Source: DASQPA01 sp963756455 (GTDB lineage Bacteria; Acidobacteriota; Thermoanaerobaculia; Multivoradales; UBA5704). From it: a DNA stretch of 64,000 bases. Below the pieces are notes generated by a model. The model searched no databases and was not told where the DNA came from. It was given only the letters and a program-made list of their open reading frames with translations. Positions 44,601 through 54,102 of this stretch are shown here, piece by piece; positions within the stretch are counted from its first letter, which is position 1; each line of letters begins with the position of its first letter. The stretch is from contig CAVWNC010000003.1 of the NCBI GenBank assembly GCA_963756455.1, positions 2,914,001 through 2,978,000 of the forward strand, in the 5' to 3' direction. The position numbers were made by a program, and so were the translations under genes.

Positions 44601-47600
44601 CCGCGGCCGCGGGGAGGACGTAGGCGACCAGCCGCCGGTCGCCGGGCCGGTCCTCCCGCGCCAGAACGACGGCCTCGCGTACCGCCGGATGCCGGGCGAG
44701 GTGGGCCTCGATCTCGCCCAGCTCGATACGGTGGCCGCGCAGCTTCACCTGGTGATCGACGCGGCCGAGGAAGTCGATCCTGCCGTCGGTGCGGCGGCGT
44801 GCCACGTCGCCCGTCCGGTAGAGGCGCGCCCCGGCCTCGCCCCAGGGATCGGGGGCGAACCGCTCGGCGGTCAGCTCGGGCCGGCGATGGTAGCCGCGGG
44901 CGAGACCGGCGCCGCCGATCCAGAGCTCGCCCGGGACCCCGACCGGCACCGGCTGGAGCGCGCGGTCGAGCAGGTGGAGCGCCGTGTTGGCGATCGGCGG
45001 CCCTAAGGGGACAGGGCCCTTCTCCGCCGCGACCCGGCCGGCGGCCGACCAGATCGTCGTCTCGGTCGGACCGTAGAGGTTCCACAGCGCGGCGCCGCGC
45101 GGCAGGAGCTCGGCCGCGAGCTCGCGCGGCAGGGCCTCGCCGCCGCAGAGGAGCGTGAGGCCGCGCCGCCCTTCCCAGCCGGCGGCGCGGAGGAGCCGCC
45201 AGGTGGCGGGGGTCGCCTGCAGGGCGGTCGCCGCGGACCGTTCGAGGGCGGCGGCGAGAGCCGCGCCGTCGCCCGCCGTCTCCCGGGAGACCAGGGCCAG
45301 GCGGGCGCCCACGCAGAGGGGGAGGAAGATCTCCAGCGCCGCGATGTCGAAGGAGAGAGTGGTCACCGAGAGCAGGACGTCGCCGGCCGCGAGGCCCGTC
45401 TCCCGGCCCATCGAGGTCAGGAAGTTGACCACGGAGGAGTGGCGGACGAGCACCCCCTTGGGCTGACCCGTCGAGCCCGAGGTGTAGATCAGATAGGCGA
45501 GCCCGTCGGGGGCGACCGGTGTCGCAGGCATCGCGCCGCTCTCGGCCGTCTCCGGTCCACTCACGGGAAGGCGGAGGACCGTGCCGGCGAACGAGCCCGG
45601 GGGCGAGAGCGGCTCCGCGGTGAGGAGGACGCGCACCCCGGAGTCCTCCAGCATGAAAGCCAGGCGCTCCTCCGGGTAGGAGGGGTCGAGCGGCAGGTAG
45701 GCCCCGCCCGCCTTGAGGACACCGAGGAGTGCCACGATCATCTCCGGCGAGCGCTCGAGGTAGAGGGCGACCGGCACCTCGGGGCCGACGCCTGCGCGGC
45801 GCAGACGGTGGGCCAGCCGGCCGGCGCGCCGGTCGAGCTCGCGGTAGGTGAGCCATCCCCCCTCCATCTCCAGGGCGATCGCCTCCGGGTGCCGGCCCGC
45901 CCGCTCCTCGAACCGCTGGTGGACGCCGAGGTCGCGCGGAAAGGGCAGGCCCGTGGCGTTCCACTCGCCGAGGAGCTGCCGGTGCTCGGCAGCGGTGAGC
46001 AGGGGGAGGTCGCCGACCGGCGTCTCGGGCCGCTCGGCGGCCGCGGCGAGGAGGACGGCGAGGTGGCCGAGCATCCGCCCGGCGGTCGCGCCGTCGAAGA
46101 GGTCGGCGTTGTAGCGGAGGACGGCGGCGAGCCGGCCGCCCACCTCCGCCGCCTCCAGCGCCAGGTCGAGCTGCGCCGGCCGCCGCGCGAGGGGGAGCGG
46201 GTTGAGCGATAGGCCGCCCAGCTCGGCCTCCACCCCTTCCTCCCCCAGGGCGAGGGCGGCGAGCGCCTCGCCGCCCGGCAGGTGCGAGCGCTGGAGGGTG
46301 AAGAGAACCTGGAACAGAGGGGAGCGGCCGGGGTCGCGCAGCGGCCGCAGGCGCTCGGCGAGGAGCGGGAAGGGGAAGTCCTGGTGCGTGAGGGCGTCGC
46401 GGACGTCGCGGCCGGCCCGTTCGAGGTGCGCGGCGAAGGGCGGGTCGCCCGCGAGGTCGCCGCGCAGCACCACGGCGTTCACCAGGTAGCCGGGCAGTTC
46501 GGCCCATGCGGCGTGGGTGCGGCCGGAGACCGGCGAGCCGACGAGTACGTCCACCTGCCCCGAGTGGCGATGGAGCAGAACCTGGAAGGCTGCCAGGAGG
46601 ACGGTGTAGAGGGTCGTGCCCCGGCGCTGCCCCAGGGCCAGGAGCGGGTCGAGGAGATCGAGCCGCAGCGACGAGGCGCCCCCGCGATGGGTCTGGACCG
46701 CCGGCCGGGGCCGGTCGGTCGGGAGGTCGAGGTCGGGGAGGGGGCCGGCGAGGCGCTCCCGCCAGTAGATCCAGAGCCGCTCTCCCGCCGCGTCGGCGAG
46801 CCGCCTCTGCTGCCAGTCGACGTAGTCGGCGTAGGAGAAGGCGGACGCGGCAAGCTCTCCGGAGGAGGGCGGCGCACCGCCCACCGCCTCGCGGTAGCGG
46901 GCCGAAAGCTCGCGCAGGAGGAGGGCGAGCGACGCGAAGTCCGTGACCAGGTGGTGGAGGGAGAAGAGGACCACCCGCTCCTCGCCGGAGCGCTCCAGCA
47001 CCCGGACCCGGACGAGAGGTCCCCGCTCGAGGTCGAAGGGACGGAAGGCCTCCGCGTGGAGATGGTCGGCGAGCGCCGCGGCGTCCGCGCCCGCGGCGGG
47101 GAGGACCGCGAAGTCGATCTCCATCCGCTCGCGCACCCGCTGCACCGGCTCGCCGCGGCGGGACTCGAAGGTGGTGCGGAGGACCGGGTGCCGGTCGACC
47201 AGCGCCTGGCAGGCCCGGCGGAGCGCCGGGGCGTCGAGCCCGCGCGCCGTACGCGCCGCCGCGGCGACGTGATAGGCCGCGCTCTCCGGAGCCAGGCGGT
47301 CGAGGAACCAGAGCGCGCGCTGGCCCGGGGAGAGGGGGAACTCGGCGGGCGGCGAGGCCGCGGGGCGGAGCGGTTCTTCCGCCGCCTCTTCCGCCCCCGC
47401 CCACAGCGCGAGCGTCTCCGCGGCGAGGCGTTCGAGGGTCTCTCCTTCGAGCAGGAGGGAGACCGGCAGCGCCACGCCGAGCTCGTCCTCGACGGTGCTC
47501 TTGAGCTCCAGGGCCGAAAGCGAATCGAGACCGACCAAGGGGGAGCCCGGCCCGAGGCGGCCGGGCGGGAGCCGGGCCGCCTCTCCCACCCGCTGAGCGA

Positions 47601-47760
47601 GATAGGCGACGACCGCCGCCTGCCGCTCGACCGGAGAGAACGCCGCGAGCGCCGCGAGCGTCGCGCGCACGCCGGCCGCCGCCGGCTCCTCCGACTGTGC
47701 ACGCGCCCGTTCGAGGGCTTCGATCAGGCTCTGAGGCGGCGTCGGCGGCATCGGCGGCAT
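38609..47760 (-). CDS. Hybrid NRPS-PKS: ACP-C-A(Gly)-PCP-KS-AT-KR-DH-ACP, with frameshift
   Basis: About 3050 residues if one base is restored at 43484-43489, where a C6 run (G6 on the coding strand) should be seven; the KS is split there near residue 1424. Domains: N-terminal ACP with Ser in GLDSLSALELK (1-120); C (HHLVTD); A with the ten code residues DILQLGLIWK, the glycine code; PCP (LGGHSL, about 1140); KS (1208-1632); AT malonyl-type (HAFHS, about 1947); KR (GGLGGLG about 2352, Tyr in QVDYCAANT about 2498); DH (HRILGRATVP about 2577 and HPALLDVAA about 2745); ACP (GGTSL about 2970); C-terminal docking helices. KR before DH is not the usual order. ATG 47760 follows AAAGG. It overlaps the downstream PKS gene. 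Confidence 0.88.
43484..43489. other. Homopolymer frameshift site in the KS domain
   Basis: C6 on the plus strand. Reading from the right, the frame gives YLYQAGG and then becomes nonsense. With one more base it continues IPSPDGHCRAFDARAKG, matching the same KS region of the downstream PKS (SPDGHCRAFDARAAG). This is a single-base loss, whether real or an assembly error. Confidence 0.9.
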
Positions 47761-47771
47761 GACCCGACCTT

Positions 47772-49109
47772 TCAGGACGCGCTCGCGCCGAGCCCCTCGG
47801 GGAGCCGGTCCGGCAGGTCGCGCTCGAGGTTCCACAGCGGCTTGTAGGCGAAGGCCAGGGCCACGGCGGTCGCGAGGAGGATGCCGAGGGTGATGAAGAG
47901 GAGGCCGATGCCGCGGCCGGGTCCCACCCCGATCACCCGGCCCAGGGTGCCGGCGAGCGGGCCGTGCGCCGCGAGGAGAGGCTCGAAGAGGCGGTCGGAC
48001 ATGGGACCGGCGAGCAGGTAGGCGATCGGCAACGCGGCCGCCGAGGTCATCTGCCGGATGGCGAAGATCCGTCCCAGCATGGCGGGCGGAACCTTCTTCT
48101 GCCAGATCGCCTGGCTGCAGCTGACGATGATCGGCAGACAGACCAGGTAGAGGAAGGCGGACGCCCCGACCAGCGCGGCGCTGGGGCGCAGGCCGCCGCA
48201 GACGAGGGTCACCCCCTGGACGGCCAGGAAGCCGAGCATGCCCATCACCTGCCGGCGCGGCCCCCCCCAGACGGCCATGAGCAGGCTGCCCAGGAGCATC
48301 CCGGAGCCCGCGATGGAGAGGACGACCCCCAGGACGGCCGGCGAGGCGAAGCTCAGGATGAGCGGCGTGATGAGGGTCTGGACGAGGCCGATCGCGAAGT
48401 TGATCACGCTCGCCAGGGCGAGGATGCCGAGCAGGCCGTTTCTCTCCCGGATGTAGATCCAGCCGTCCTTGGCCTCGACGAGGAGCGGGCGCCGCTCCGG
48501 CGTCGCCGCGATTTCCCCGGTCTCCCGCGGCGGGTTGGGGATGGCGACGGCGAGGAGCGAGACGATGGCGACCAGGAAGGTCGCGAAGTCGAGGAAAATC
48601 ACGCCGCGGATCTGAATCGCCGCCACCAGGAACCCCGCGACGACGGGGGCGAGGAGCTGGCTCAAGGCATTGCCGATCTCGGTCATGCCGTTGGCGCGCC
48701 CCAGATGTTCCTTGCCCACCATGAGGGGGATGGAGGCGGCGAGAGCGGGGAAGCGGAGACCGCGGAAGACCGAGCTCAAGACCGTCGCCAGGCAGAGGCT
48801 CCACAGCTCGGTCCGGCCGGCCCAGAAGAGGAGGGCGAGCATCAGAGTGGCGGCGCCGGCGCCGGCGTCGCTCGCGATCATCACCCGGCGCCGGTCCCAG
48901 CGGTCGACCAGGGCGCCGGCCAGGGGCGAGAGGAAGGTGAGGGGAGCCACGGCGCAGAACGCGATCAGGGCATACTGGGTCACCGATCCGGTTTTGCGGT
49001 AGATCCAGACCCCCACCGCGAAGCTGGTCAGGCCGGAGCCCAGCATCGAGACCGCCTGCCCCAGGCAGACGAGGGCGAAGGCCGGGAAACCTTTGAGACG
49101 GCTGCTCAT
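47772..49109 (-). CDS. MFS exporter (macrolide-efflux / EntS-like)
   Basis: A 445-residue major facilitator with about 12 membrane helices. It has the MFS loop motif GALVDRWDRRRVM between helices 2 and 3. The type is that of drug and siderophore exporters (MFS_3 group). Placed between synthase genes, it is the probable exporter of the product and may give self-resistance. ATG 49109 overlaps the stop of the ADOP permease gene (ATGA) and its own stop lies 11 nt before the hybrid synthase start. Confidence 0.9.
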   Translation of the reverse strand: MSSRLKGFPAFALVCLGQAVSMLGSGLTSFAVGVWIYRKTGSVTQYALIAFCAVAPLTFLSPLAGALVDRWDRRRVMIASDAGAGAATLMLALLFWAGRTELWSLCLATVLSSVFRGLRFPALAASIPLMVGKEHLGRANGMTEIGNALSQLLAPVVAGFLVAAIQIRGVIFLDFATFLVAIVSLLAVAIPNPPRETGEIAATPERRPLLVEAKDGWIYIRERNGLLGILALASVINFAIGLVQTLITPLILSFASPAVLGVVLSIAGSGMLLGSLLMAVWGGPRRQVMGMLGFLAVQGVTLVCGGLRPSAALVGASAFLYLVCLPIIVSCSQAIWQKKVPPAMLGRIFAIRQMTSAAALPIAYLLAGPMSDRLFEPLLAAHGPLAGTLGRVIGVGPGRGIGLLFITLGILLATAVALAFAYKPLWNLERDLPDRLPEGLGASAS

Positions 49110-51550
49110 TCGTAGCGCAGAGCCCGCACGGGGTCCATTTTCGCCGCCCGGCTGGCGGGGATGTAGCCCGACGCCAGGGTGATGACCGCGAGGACCACCA
49201 GGGCGCCTGAGAAGGTGAGTGGGTCTCCCGGATCGACGTCGTTGAGCTGGGTGGCGAGCGACCGGGCGAGGAGCCAGGCGCCGGCCGCCCCGACGGCGAG
49301 CCCGACGAGGGTCAGGGAGAGGGCGCGGCCGAAGATCAGCCGCCTCAGGTCCCGCGGCCGGGCGCCCATCGCCGAGCGGATGCCGATCTCGCGCCGGCGC
49401 TGGCTGACCGCGAAGGAGAGCACCCCGTAGAGGCCGACCACCGAGAGGACCAGGCCCATGACGCCGAAGATGCAGTAGAGGAGGGCGCTTAGGCGGTCCT
49501 GCTTGGTCCGCTCGAGGATACGCTCGTCCAGGGTCGCGGCGTCGTAGACCGGCTCGTTGGGGTCGAGCGCCGCGATCGTCTGGCGCGCCGGGGAGAGGAG
49601 AGCGTTGGGGTCCGAGCCGCTCTTGAGCACGAAGGTGATCGAATCGATGGCCGGCAGGTTGGCCTGCGCGTAGGGGAGGTACAGGGCCTCCGAGGTCACC
49701 GAGGGGTTGTCCGGGTTGGCCGTCTCGACGACGTCTCCCACCGTACCGACCACGGTCAGCCACGGCCGCGTGGAGTCGTAGCGGCCGCGCTTCAGCCGTT
49801 TGCCCAGGGGGCTCTCGCCGGGCCAGTAGCGCCTCGCGAGCGACTGGCTCACCAGGACGACCCCGGGAGCTTTTTCGTCGTCGTGCTCGGTGAAGCCGCG
49901 CCCTTCGAGCAGCGGGATCCGGATCGCCTGGAGATAGGACGGCGTGATCATCCGGTAGTGGGCGATATAGAAGCCCCGCGCCGGGTCGGCCGGATGCCCT
50001 TCGACGTTCCAGGAGATGTAGTTCTGGCCCTGGAACATGGGCTGGGTCGTCGTCGCGCCGGCGACCGACACCCCGGGCAGGTGGCGGAGACGTTCGACCG
50101 CCTGGCGGACGAAGCTCGCCTTCTGCCGCTCCTCGGGATAGTGGCTGCCGGGGAAGCTCACCTGGAAGGAGAAGAGGTTTCTCGGATCGAAGCCGCGCGT
50201 TTTGTGACGGACCTTCTCGTAGCTCTGCAGCATCAGGCCGGCGCCGACTAAGAGGACGACCGCCAGGGCGACCTCGGACACCACGAAGCCGTTCAACAGG
50301 CGCAGTCCGGTGCTCCCCATGGTCCGCGAGCGCCCGCCCTCCTTGAGCGAGCTGTTGAGATTCGACCGTGAGACGCGGAGGGCGGGGGCGAGTCCAAACG
50401 CCGCCCCGACCAGGGTCGCGACGAGGAGCGTGAAAGCGAGGGTCGGGAGGTCCAGCCGCGGCTCGGTGTCGAACTCGGCCAGCGACTCGACGGCGGGGGA
50501 GAGGGCGACCAGCGGCTTGACCCCCCAGTAGCTGAGCAGCAGGCCGGCGGCTCCGCCTAAGAAGGCCAGGAGGATGCTGTAGGTGAGGAATTGCCGGACG
50601 AGGCGCTGCCGCGTCGCTCCCATGGCGACTCGCACCGCCACCTCGGTCTCCTGGGTCAGGCTCTTGGCCAGGAGGAGGTTCGAGACGTTGGCGCAGGCGA
50701 TGAGGAGGACGAAGCCGGCCGCGATGGTGAGGAGGAGGAGCTTCTTGTCGAGCCCCTGCACCAGATCGCCGCGCAGGGAGCGCAGCTGGACCGAGGCCGG
50801 CGCGCCGGGGAGCGGGTGCTCGCGCGCCAGGGTGCGCACCAGATCCTCCATATCCGCCTGGGCCTGCTCCAGGGTGACGCCGGGCTTCAAGCGCGCCGGG
50901 GTGTAGAGGTTCGACAGCGCGGGGGAGTTGGGGACGAAGGCCGCCGGCACCCAGACGTCGGCGTCGTACGGGTGGCGGAAGCCGCGGGGCATGACGCCGA
51001 TGATGGTGGAGGGCACTCCGTCCAGGTTGACGGTCCGGCCGAGGGCATGGGGGTCCGCGGCGTAGTGGCTGGCCCACAGCCGGTGGCTGATCAGCGCGAC
51101 TCTGGGGCCGCCGGGGCGGTCCTCCTCGGGCAGGAGGTTGCGGCCGAGCATCGGTCGCACCCCGAGCACGGGGAAGAAGTTCTGCGTCATCTGGATGGCG
51201 GTCAGGCGCTCGGGCGGCCGGTCCGGCTCGGTCAGGGTCATGTCGACGTCGAGCCCGGCGCCGATGCCGGTGAAGACGCGGTTGCTCCGCTGCCACTGGA
51301 GGTAGGTGTCGATCGACATGCTGCGGATGTCGGGCTCCTCCCCCGGTTTGCCGAAGACCTCGCGCACCCGCACCATCCGGTCGAGCGCCTGGATGGGCAG
51401 CGGGCGCAGGAGGAAGGAGTTGACGACGCTGAACACCGCGGTGTTGACCCCGATCGCCAGCGCGAGCGAGAGCACCACGACGAACGTGATGCCCGGGCTG
51501 CGGCGCATGTTGTGGAAAGCCCAGCGTAGGTCACGGCTGATGGTCCCCAT
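49106..51550 (-). CDS. ADOP-type duplicated FtsX/MacB permease
   Basis: An 814-residue orphan permease. Two MacB-like periplasmic plus FtsX membrane units are joined: N-terminal helix about 20-45 (FVVVLSLALAIGVNTAVFSV), then about seven more helices including LLTIAAGFVLLIACANVSN and the C-terminal cluster. The family is known as the acidobacterial duplicated orphan permease; it lacks its own ATPase, which is usually supplied in trans. Its operon position suggests export, or lipid-to-surface movement, of the product (inference). A GAGGAG site lies before ATG 51550. Confidence 0.9.
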   Translation of the reverse strand: MGTISRDLRWAFHNMRRSPGITFVVVLSLALAIGVNTAVFSVVNSFLLRPLPIQALDRMVRVREVFGKPGEEPDIRSMSIDTYLQWQRSNRVFTGIGAGLDVDMTLTEPDRPPERLTAIQMTQNFFPVLGVRPMLGRNLLPEEDRPGGPRVALISHRLWASHYAADPHALGRTVNLDGVPSTIIGVMPRGFRHPYDADVWVPAAFVPNSPALSNLYTPARLKPGVTLEQAQADMEDLVRTLAREHPLPGAPASVQLRSLRGDLVQGLDKKLLLLTIAAGFVLLIACANVSNLLLAKSLTQETEVAVRVAMGATRQRLVRQFLTYSILLAFLGGAAGLLLSYWGVKPLVALSPAVESLAEFDTEPRLDLPTLAFTLLVATLVGAAFGLAPALRVSRSNLNSSLKEGGRSRTMGSTGLRLLNGFVVSEVALAVVLLVGAGLMLQSYEKVRHKTRGFDPRNLFSFQVSFPGSHYPEERQKASFVRQAVERLRHLPGVSVAGATTTQPMFQGQNYISWNVEGHPADPARGFYIAHYRMITPSYLQAIRIPLLEGRGFTEHDDEKAPGVVLVSQSLARRYWPGESPLGKRLKRGRYDSTRPWLTVVGTVGDVVETANPDNPSVTSEALYLPYAQANLPAIDSITFVLKSGSDPNALLSPARQTIAALDPNEPVYDAATLDERILERTKQDRLSALLYCIFGVMGLVLSVVGLYGVLSFAVSQRRREIGIRSAMGARPRDLRRLIFGRALSLTLVGLAVGAAGAWLLARSLATQLNDVDPGDPLTFSGALVVLAVITLASGYIPASRAAKMDPVRALRYE

Positions 51551-51588
51551 AGTCTCCTCTTCGCCTTTCTCGCCCGCGGCGGGATCGC

Positions 51589-54102
51589 CTAGCGGTGGCC
51601 CGCCGCCGTGGCGCTCCTCGCGGCAGCGGGGATCAGAGTGAGCGTCTCGACCGCCGGCCCGGGCAGGAAGGGGGTCGGCTCCCCCTTCGCCCAGGCGGCG
51701 TGAGCGTCCCGGTAGTGCGGGGAGAGCGGGTTGGCGCTCTCTCCCCCCGGCATGTGGAAGAGCCCCTGGCCTTCCGCTCCCGGCGAGACTACCATCCGCT
51801 CCGAAGCTCCGTACGACGGCTGCTGCACGCGGGGCATGTGGTCGTCGCCGGCGAGCGGCTCGGCCGGCATGTCGAGCCAGCGCCCGACGACGGGGAGCGC
51901 CCCCGAGAGGACGTTGCGGATGGCGGCGGTGTTGCGGCGCCCCCAGGTCCAGCGGGAGAGCGGCACGCCCTCTTTGCCGGGCTCCGCCAGAACCTCGTCG
52001 GCGACCGCCACGAGCTCCTCGTCCCAGCTCTTGGCGCGCGGATCGAGGAAGTTCGGCGGCCGATCGGTGACCAGCTTCCAGAGCGGGCCCTCCCACTGGT
52101 CGAACTCCTCCACGTAGTCGAGCTTCGGATCTCTCTTCGTGCAGGCGAGGGTCGCCGCCGCGAAGACGCGCCGCGCCAGGCGCTCGCGGAAGTCGTGCAC
52201 CACAAGGTAGCCGACCGACTCGATCGCGGCCCGGCCGCCCCAGCTCTCGACCTGGCGCCGGAGCTCGCCGCGCCGGGGGTCGGCGGCGACGACCGCGGGG
52301 GTGAGCACGCCGAGCAGGAGGTCGCGCCAGCGCGCGAGGAAGAGGGCGCGGTCGTCGAGCTGGATCTTCAGCATGTCGGCGGTCGTCGCCCGTGGGAGGG
52401 CGGCGAGGTCGTCGCGGATCTGGCGGGCGCGCGCGCCGAGCACGTAGTTGCCGTCCCCCAGCCGGGCGAGGAGGTCGCCGCCGACCGCCCGGTTGTTGGC
52501 GCTCCACACCCGTCCGGACGGCGGATCGACGACCGCGGGGGTCTCCGCTGCCTGAAGCCAGCCGTTCCACCGGTTTTTCCCGTCGCTCCACGAGGTCGGC
52601 GTCCGGCCGTCGAACCCTTCGCGCCGGGGAATCCTGCCCGCGATCGTCCAGCCGATGTGCCCGGCGGAGTCGGCGACGACGAAGTTCTGTGCCGGGATGC
52701 CGCTCTGCCTGGCGATGGCGAGAGCCGCGCCGACGTCGCCTGCCGTCTCCAGCCCCAGGAGGGAGAAGTCGGCCGCGTCGTCGTCGTCCGCCACCCAGCG
52801 GATCGCCCGCCGCCGGCCCGCCGGGTCCGGATCGATCTCCGGCCCCCAGATCGTCTCGCGCACGTCGAGGATCTCGTCCGCCGCTCCCCGGGACCGCAGG
52901 ATCTCGGCGTGATGCTCGAAGCGCCGCGCCCCGCCCGGGGTGAGGTAGGAATCGTCGTCGCCCGGGGTGATGTCCAGGAGGACGACGTCGCTGGTGTCGA
53001 TCCGGCTGATGGTGAACCCCCAGGCGACGGCGCCGTTGCTCCCCACCACGAGGAGCGGGACCCCGGGGAGGGTGACGCCGGTCACCCTGCGGAATTTTGG
53101 CGGGCTTGGCGGGTTTGCCGGGTCGCTCGGGTCCGGCCAGAGGAAAGATGCGCGGTACCAGAGGTTGGGCACCGAGAGCTGCAGGTGCATGTCGACCGCG
53201 AGCAGGCTCCTGCCGCCGGCCGCGTGGCTACCTGCCACCGCCCAGGCGTTGCTCGCCCCGCGGTCGAGGGGAAGGGGCGGTCCGCCGGGACCGCCGGGAG
53301 CCGCCGGCAGGGTGGCCGCGAGCTCGGCCGGAGCGAGCCGCCGCGCATCGAAGACGTCCGGTCCCGGAACGGGAGGGGTCGCCAGGGGCTCGCCCACGAG
53401 CGGGGCATCCCACTCGGTCCCGTAGGGGGTCAGGAAGGCGAAGAGGGGCGCCGGCAGCGTCTCCCGCAGCAGGCCGACCGCCGACTCGTGACGCCCCTTC
53501 CCATCCTGGAGCATGAGGAACATCGAGAAGAGGACGAGGACGCTGTCCTCGGGCTGCCACGGCGCCGGGCGCGTCCGGAGGAGCAGGTACTCGAACGGCT
53601 TCTCGTCGAGCGCCGCGAGCCCGGCGTTGGCGCCGCGGGCGTAGGCCGCGAGGAGCGCCCGCTGTTCGCCGGGGAGGCGAGCCAGGATCCTCTGCGCCGC
53701 GGCCCGGAACCGGTGACGCCGGACCTGGCGGTCGACCGCGAGCGCCCGCGGCCCGAAGAGCTCGGCGAGCTCGCCCGCCGAGCGGCGGCGCGCGAGGTCC
53801 ATCTGGAAGAAGCGGTCCTCGGCGTGCAGGAAGCCGGTGGCGAAGGCGACGTCCTCGCGGCTGCCGCCGCGGATCACCGGCACGCCTAGGCGATCACGCT
53901 CGACGACGACCTGGCCCGCGAGGCCGGCCACCGCCCGTTGCCCGCGGACCACCGGGAGGTCCGCCACCAGACGGCTGCGCGCCCAGACCGCGAAGCCTGA
54001 AAGGGCGAGGACGAGGAGGCCCAGGAGGGCCGCCACCCCGATCCCGACCCACCGCAGAACCCTGCGCGGGCGGCGGACCCCCGGAACGGCCTCCGCCGCC
54101 AT
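51589..54102 (-). CDS. Penicillin acylase family (S45) amidohydrolase
   Basis: An 837-residue Ntn hydrolase. An N-terminal membrane anchor/signal (about residues 15-42) places it in the periplasm. The alpha chain (about 45-280) is followed by the autocleavage site; the nucleophile Ser is in RGASNAWAV (about 285). The beta chain has GFTISRIDTSDV and other family motifs. Relatives include penicillin acylases, AHL acylases and PvdQ, which removes a fatty acyl group from exported pyoverdine precursors. Inside an NRPS-PKS operon a similar deacylation or prodrug-activation job is likely (inference). ATG 54102 shares one base with the NRPS stop. Confidence 0.9.
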   Translation of the reverse strand: MAAEAVPGVRRPRRVLRWVGIGVAALLGLLVLALSGFAVWARSRLVADLPVVRGQRAVAGLAGQVVVERDRLGVPVIRGGSREDVAFATGFLHAEDRFFQMDLARRRSAGELAELFGPRALAVDRQVRRHRFRAAAQRILARLPGEQRALLAAYARGANAGLAALDEKPFEYLLLRTRPAPWQPEDSVLVLFSMFLMLQDGKGRHESAVGLLRETLPAPLFAFLTPYGTEWDAPLVGEPLATPPVPGPDVFDARRLAPAELAATLPAAPGGPGGPPLPLDRGASNAWAVAGSHAAGGRSLLAVDMHLQLSVPNLWYRASFLWPDPSDPANPPSPPKFRRVTGVTLPGVPLLVVGSNGAVAWGFTISRIDTSDVVLLDITPGDDDSYLTPGGARRFEHHAEILRSRGAADEILDVRETIWGPEIDPDPAGRRRAIRWVADDDDAADFSLLGLETAGDVGAALAIARQSGIPAQNFVVADSAGHIGWTIAGRIPRREGFDGRTPTSWSDGKNRWNGWLQAAETPAVVDPPSGRVWSANNRAVGGDLLARLGDGNYVLGARARQIRDDLAALPRATTADMLKIQLDDRALFLARWRDLLLGVLTPAVVAADPRRGELRRQVESWGGRAAIESVGYLVVHDFRERLARRVFAAATLACTKRDPKLDYVEEFDQWEGPLWKLVTDRPPNFLDPRAKSWDEELVAVADEVLAEPGKEGVPLSRWTWGRRNTAAIRNVLSGALPVVGRWLDMPAEPLAGDDHMPRVQQPSYGASERMVVSPGAEGQGLFHMPGGESANPLSPHYRDAHAAWAKGEPTPFLPGPAVETLTLIPAAARSATAAGHR

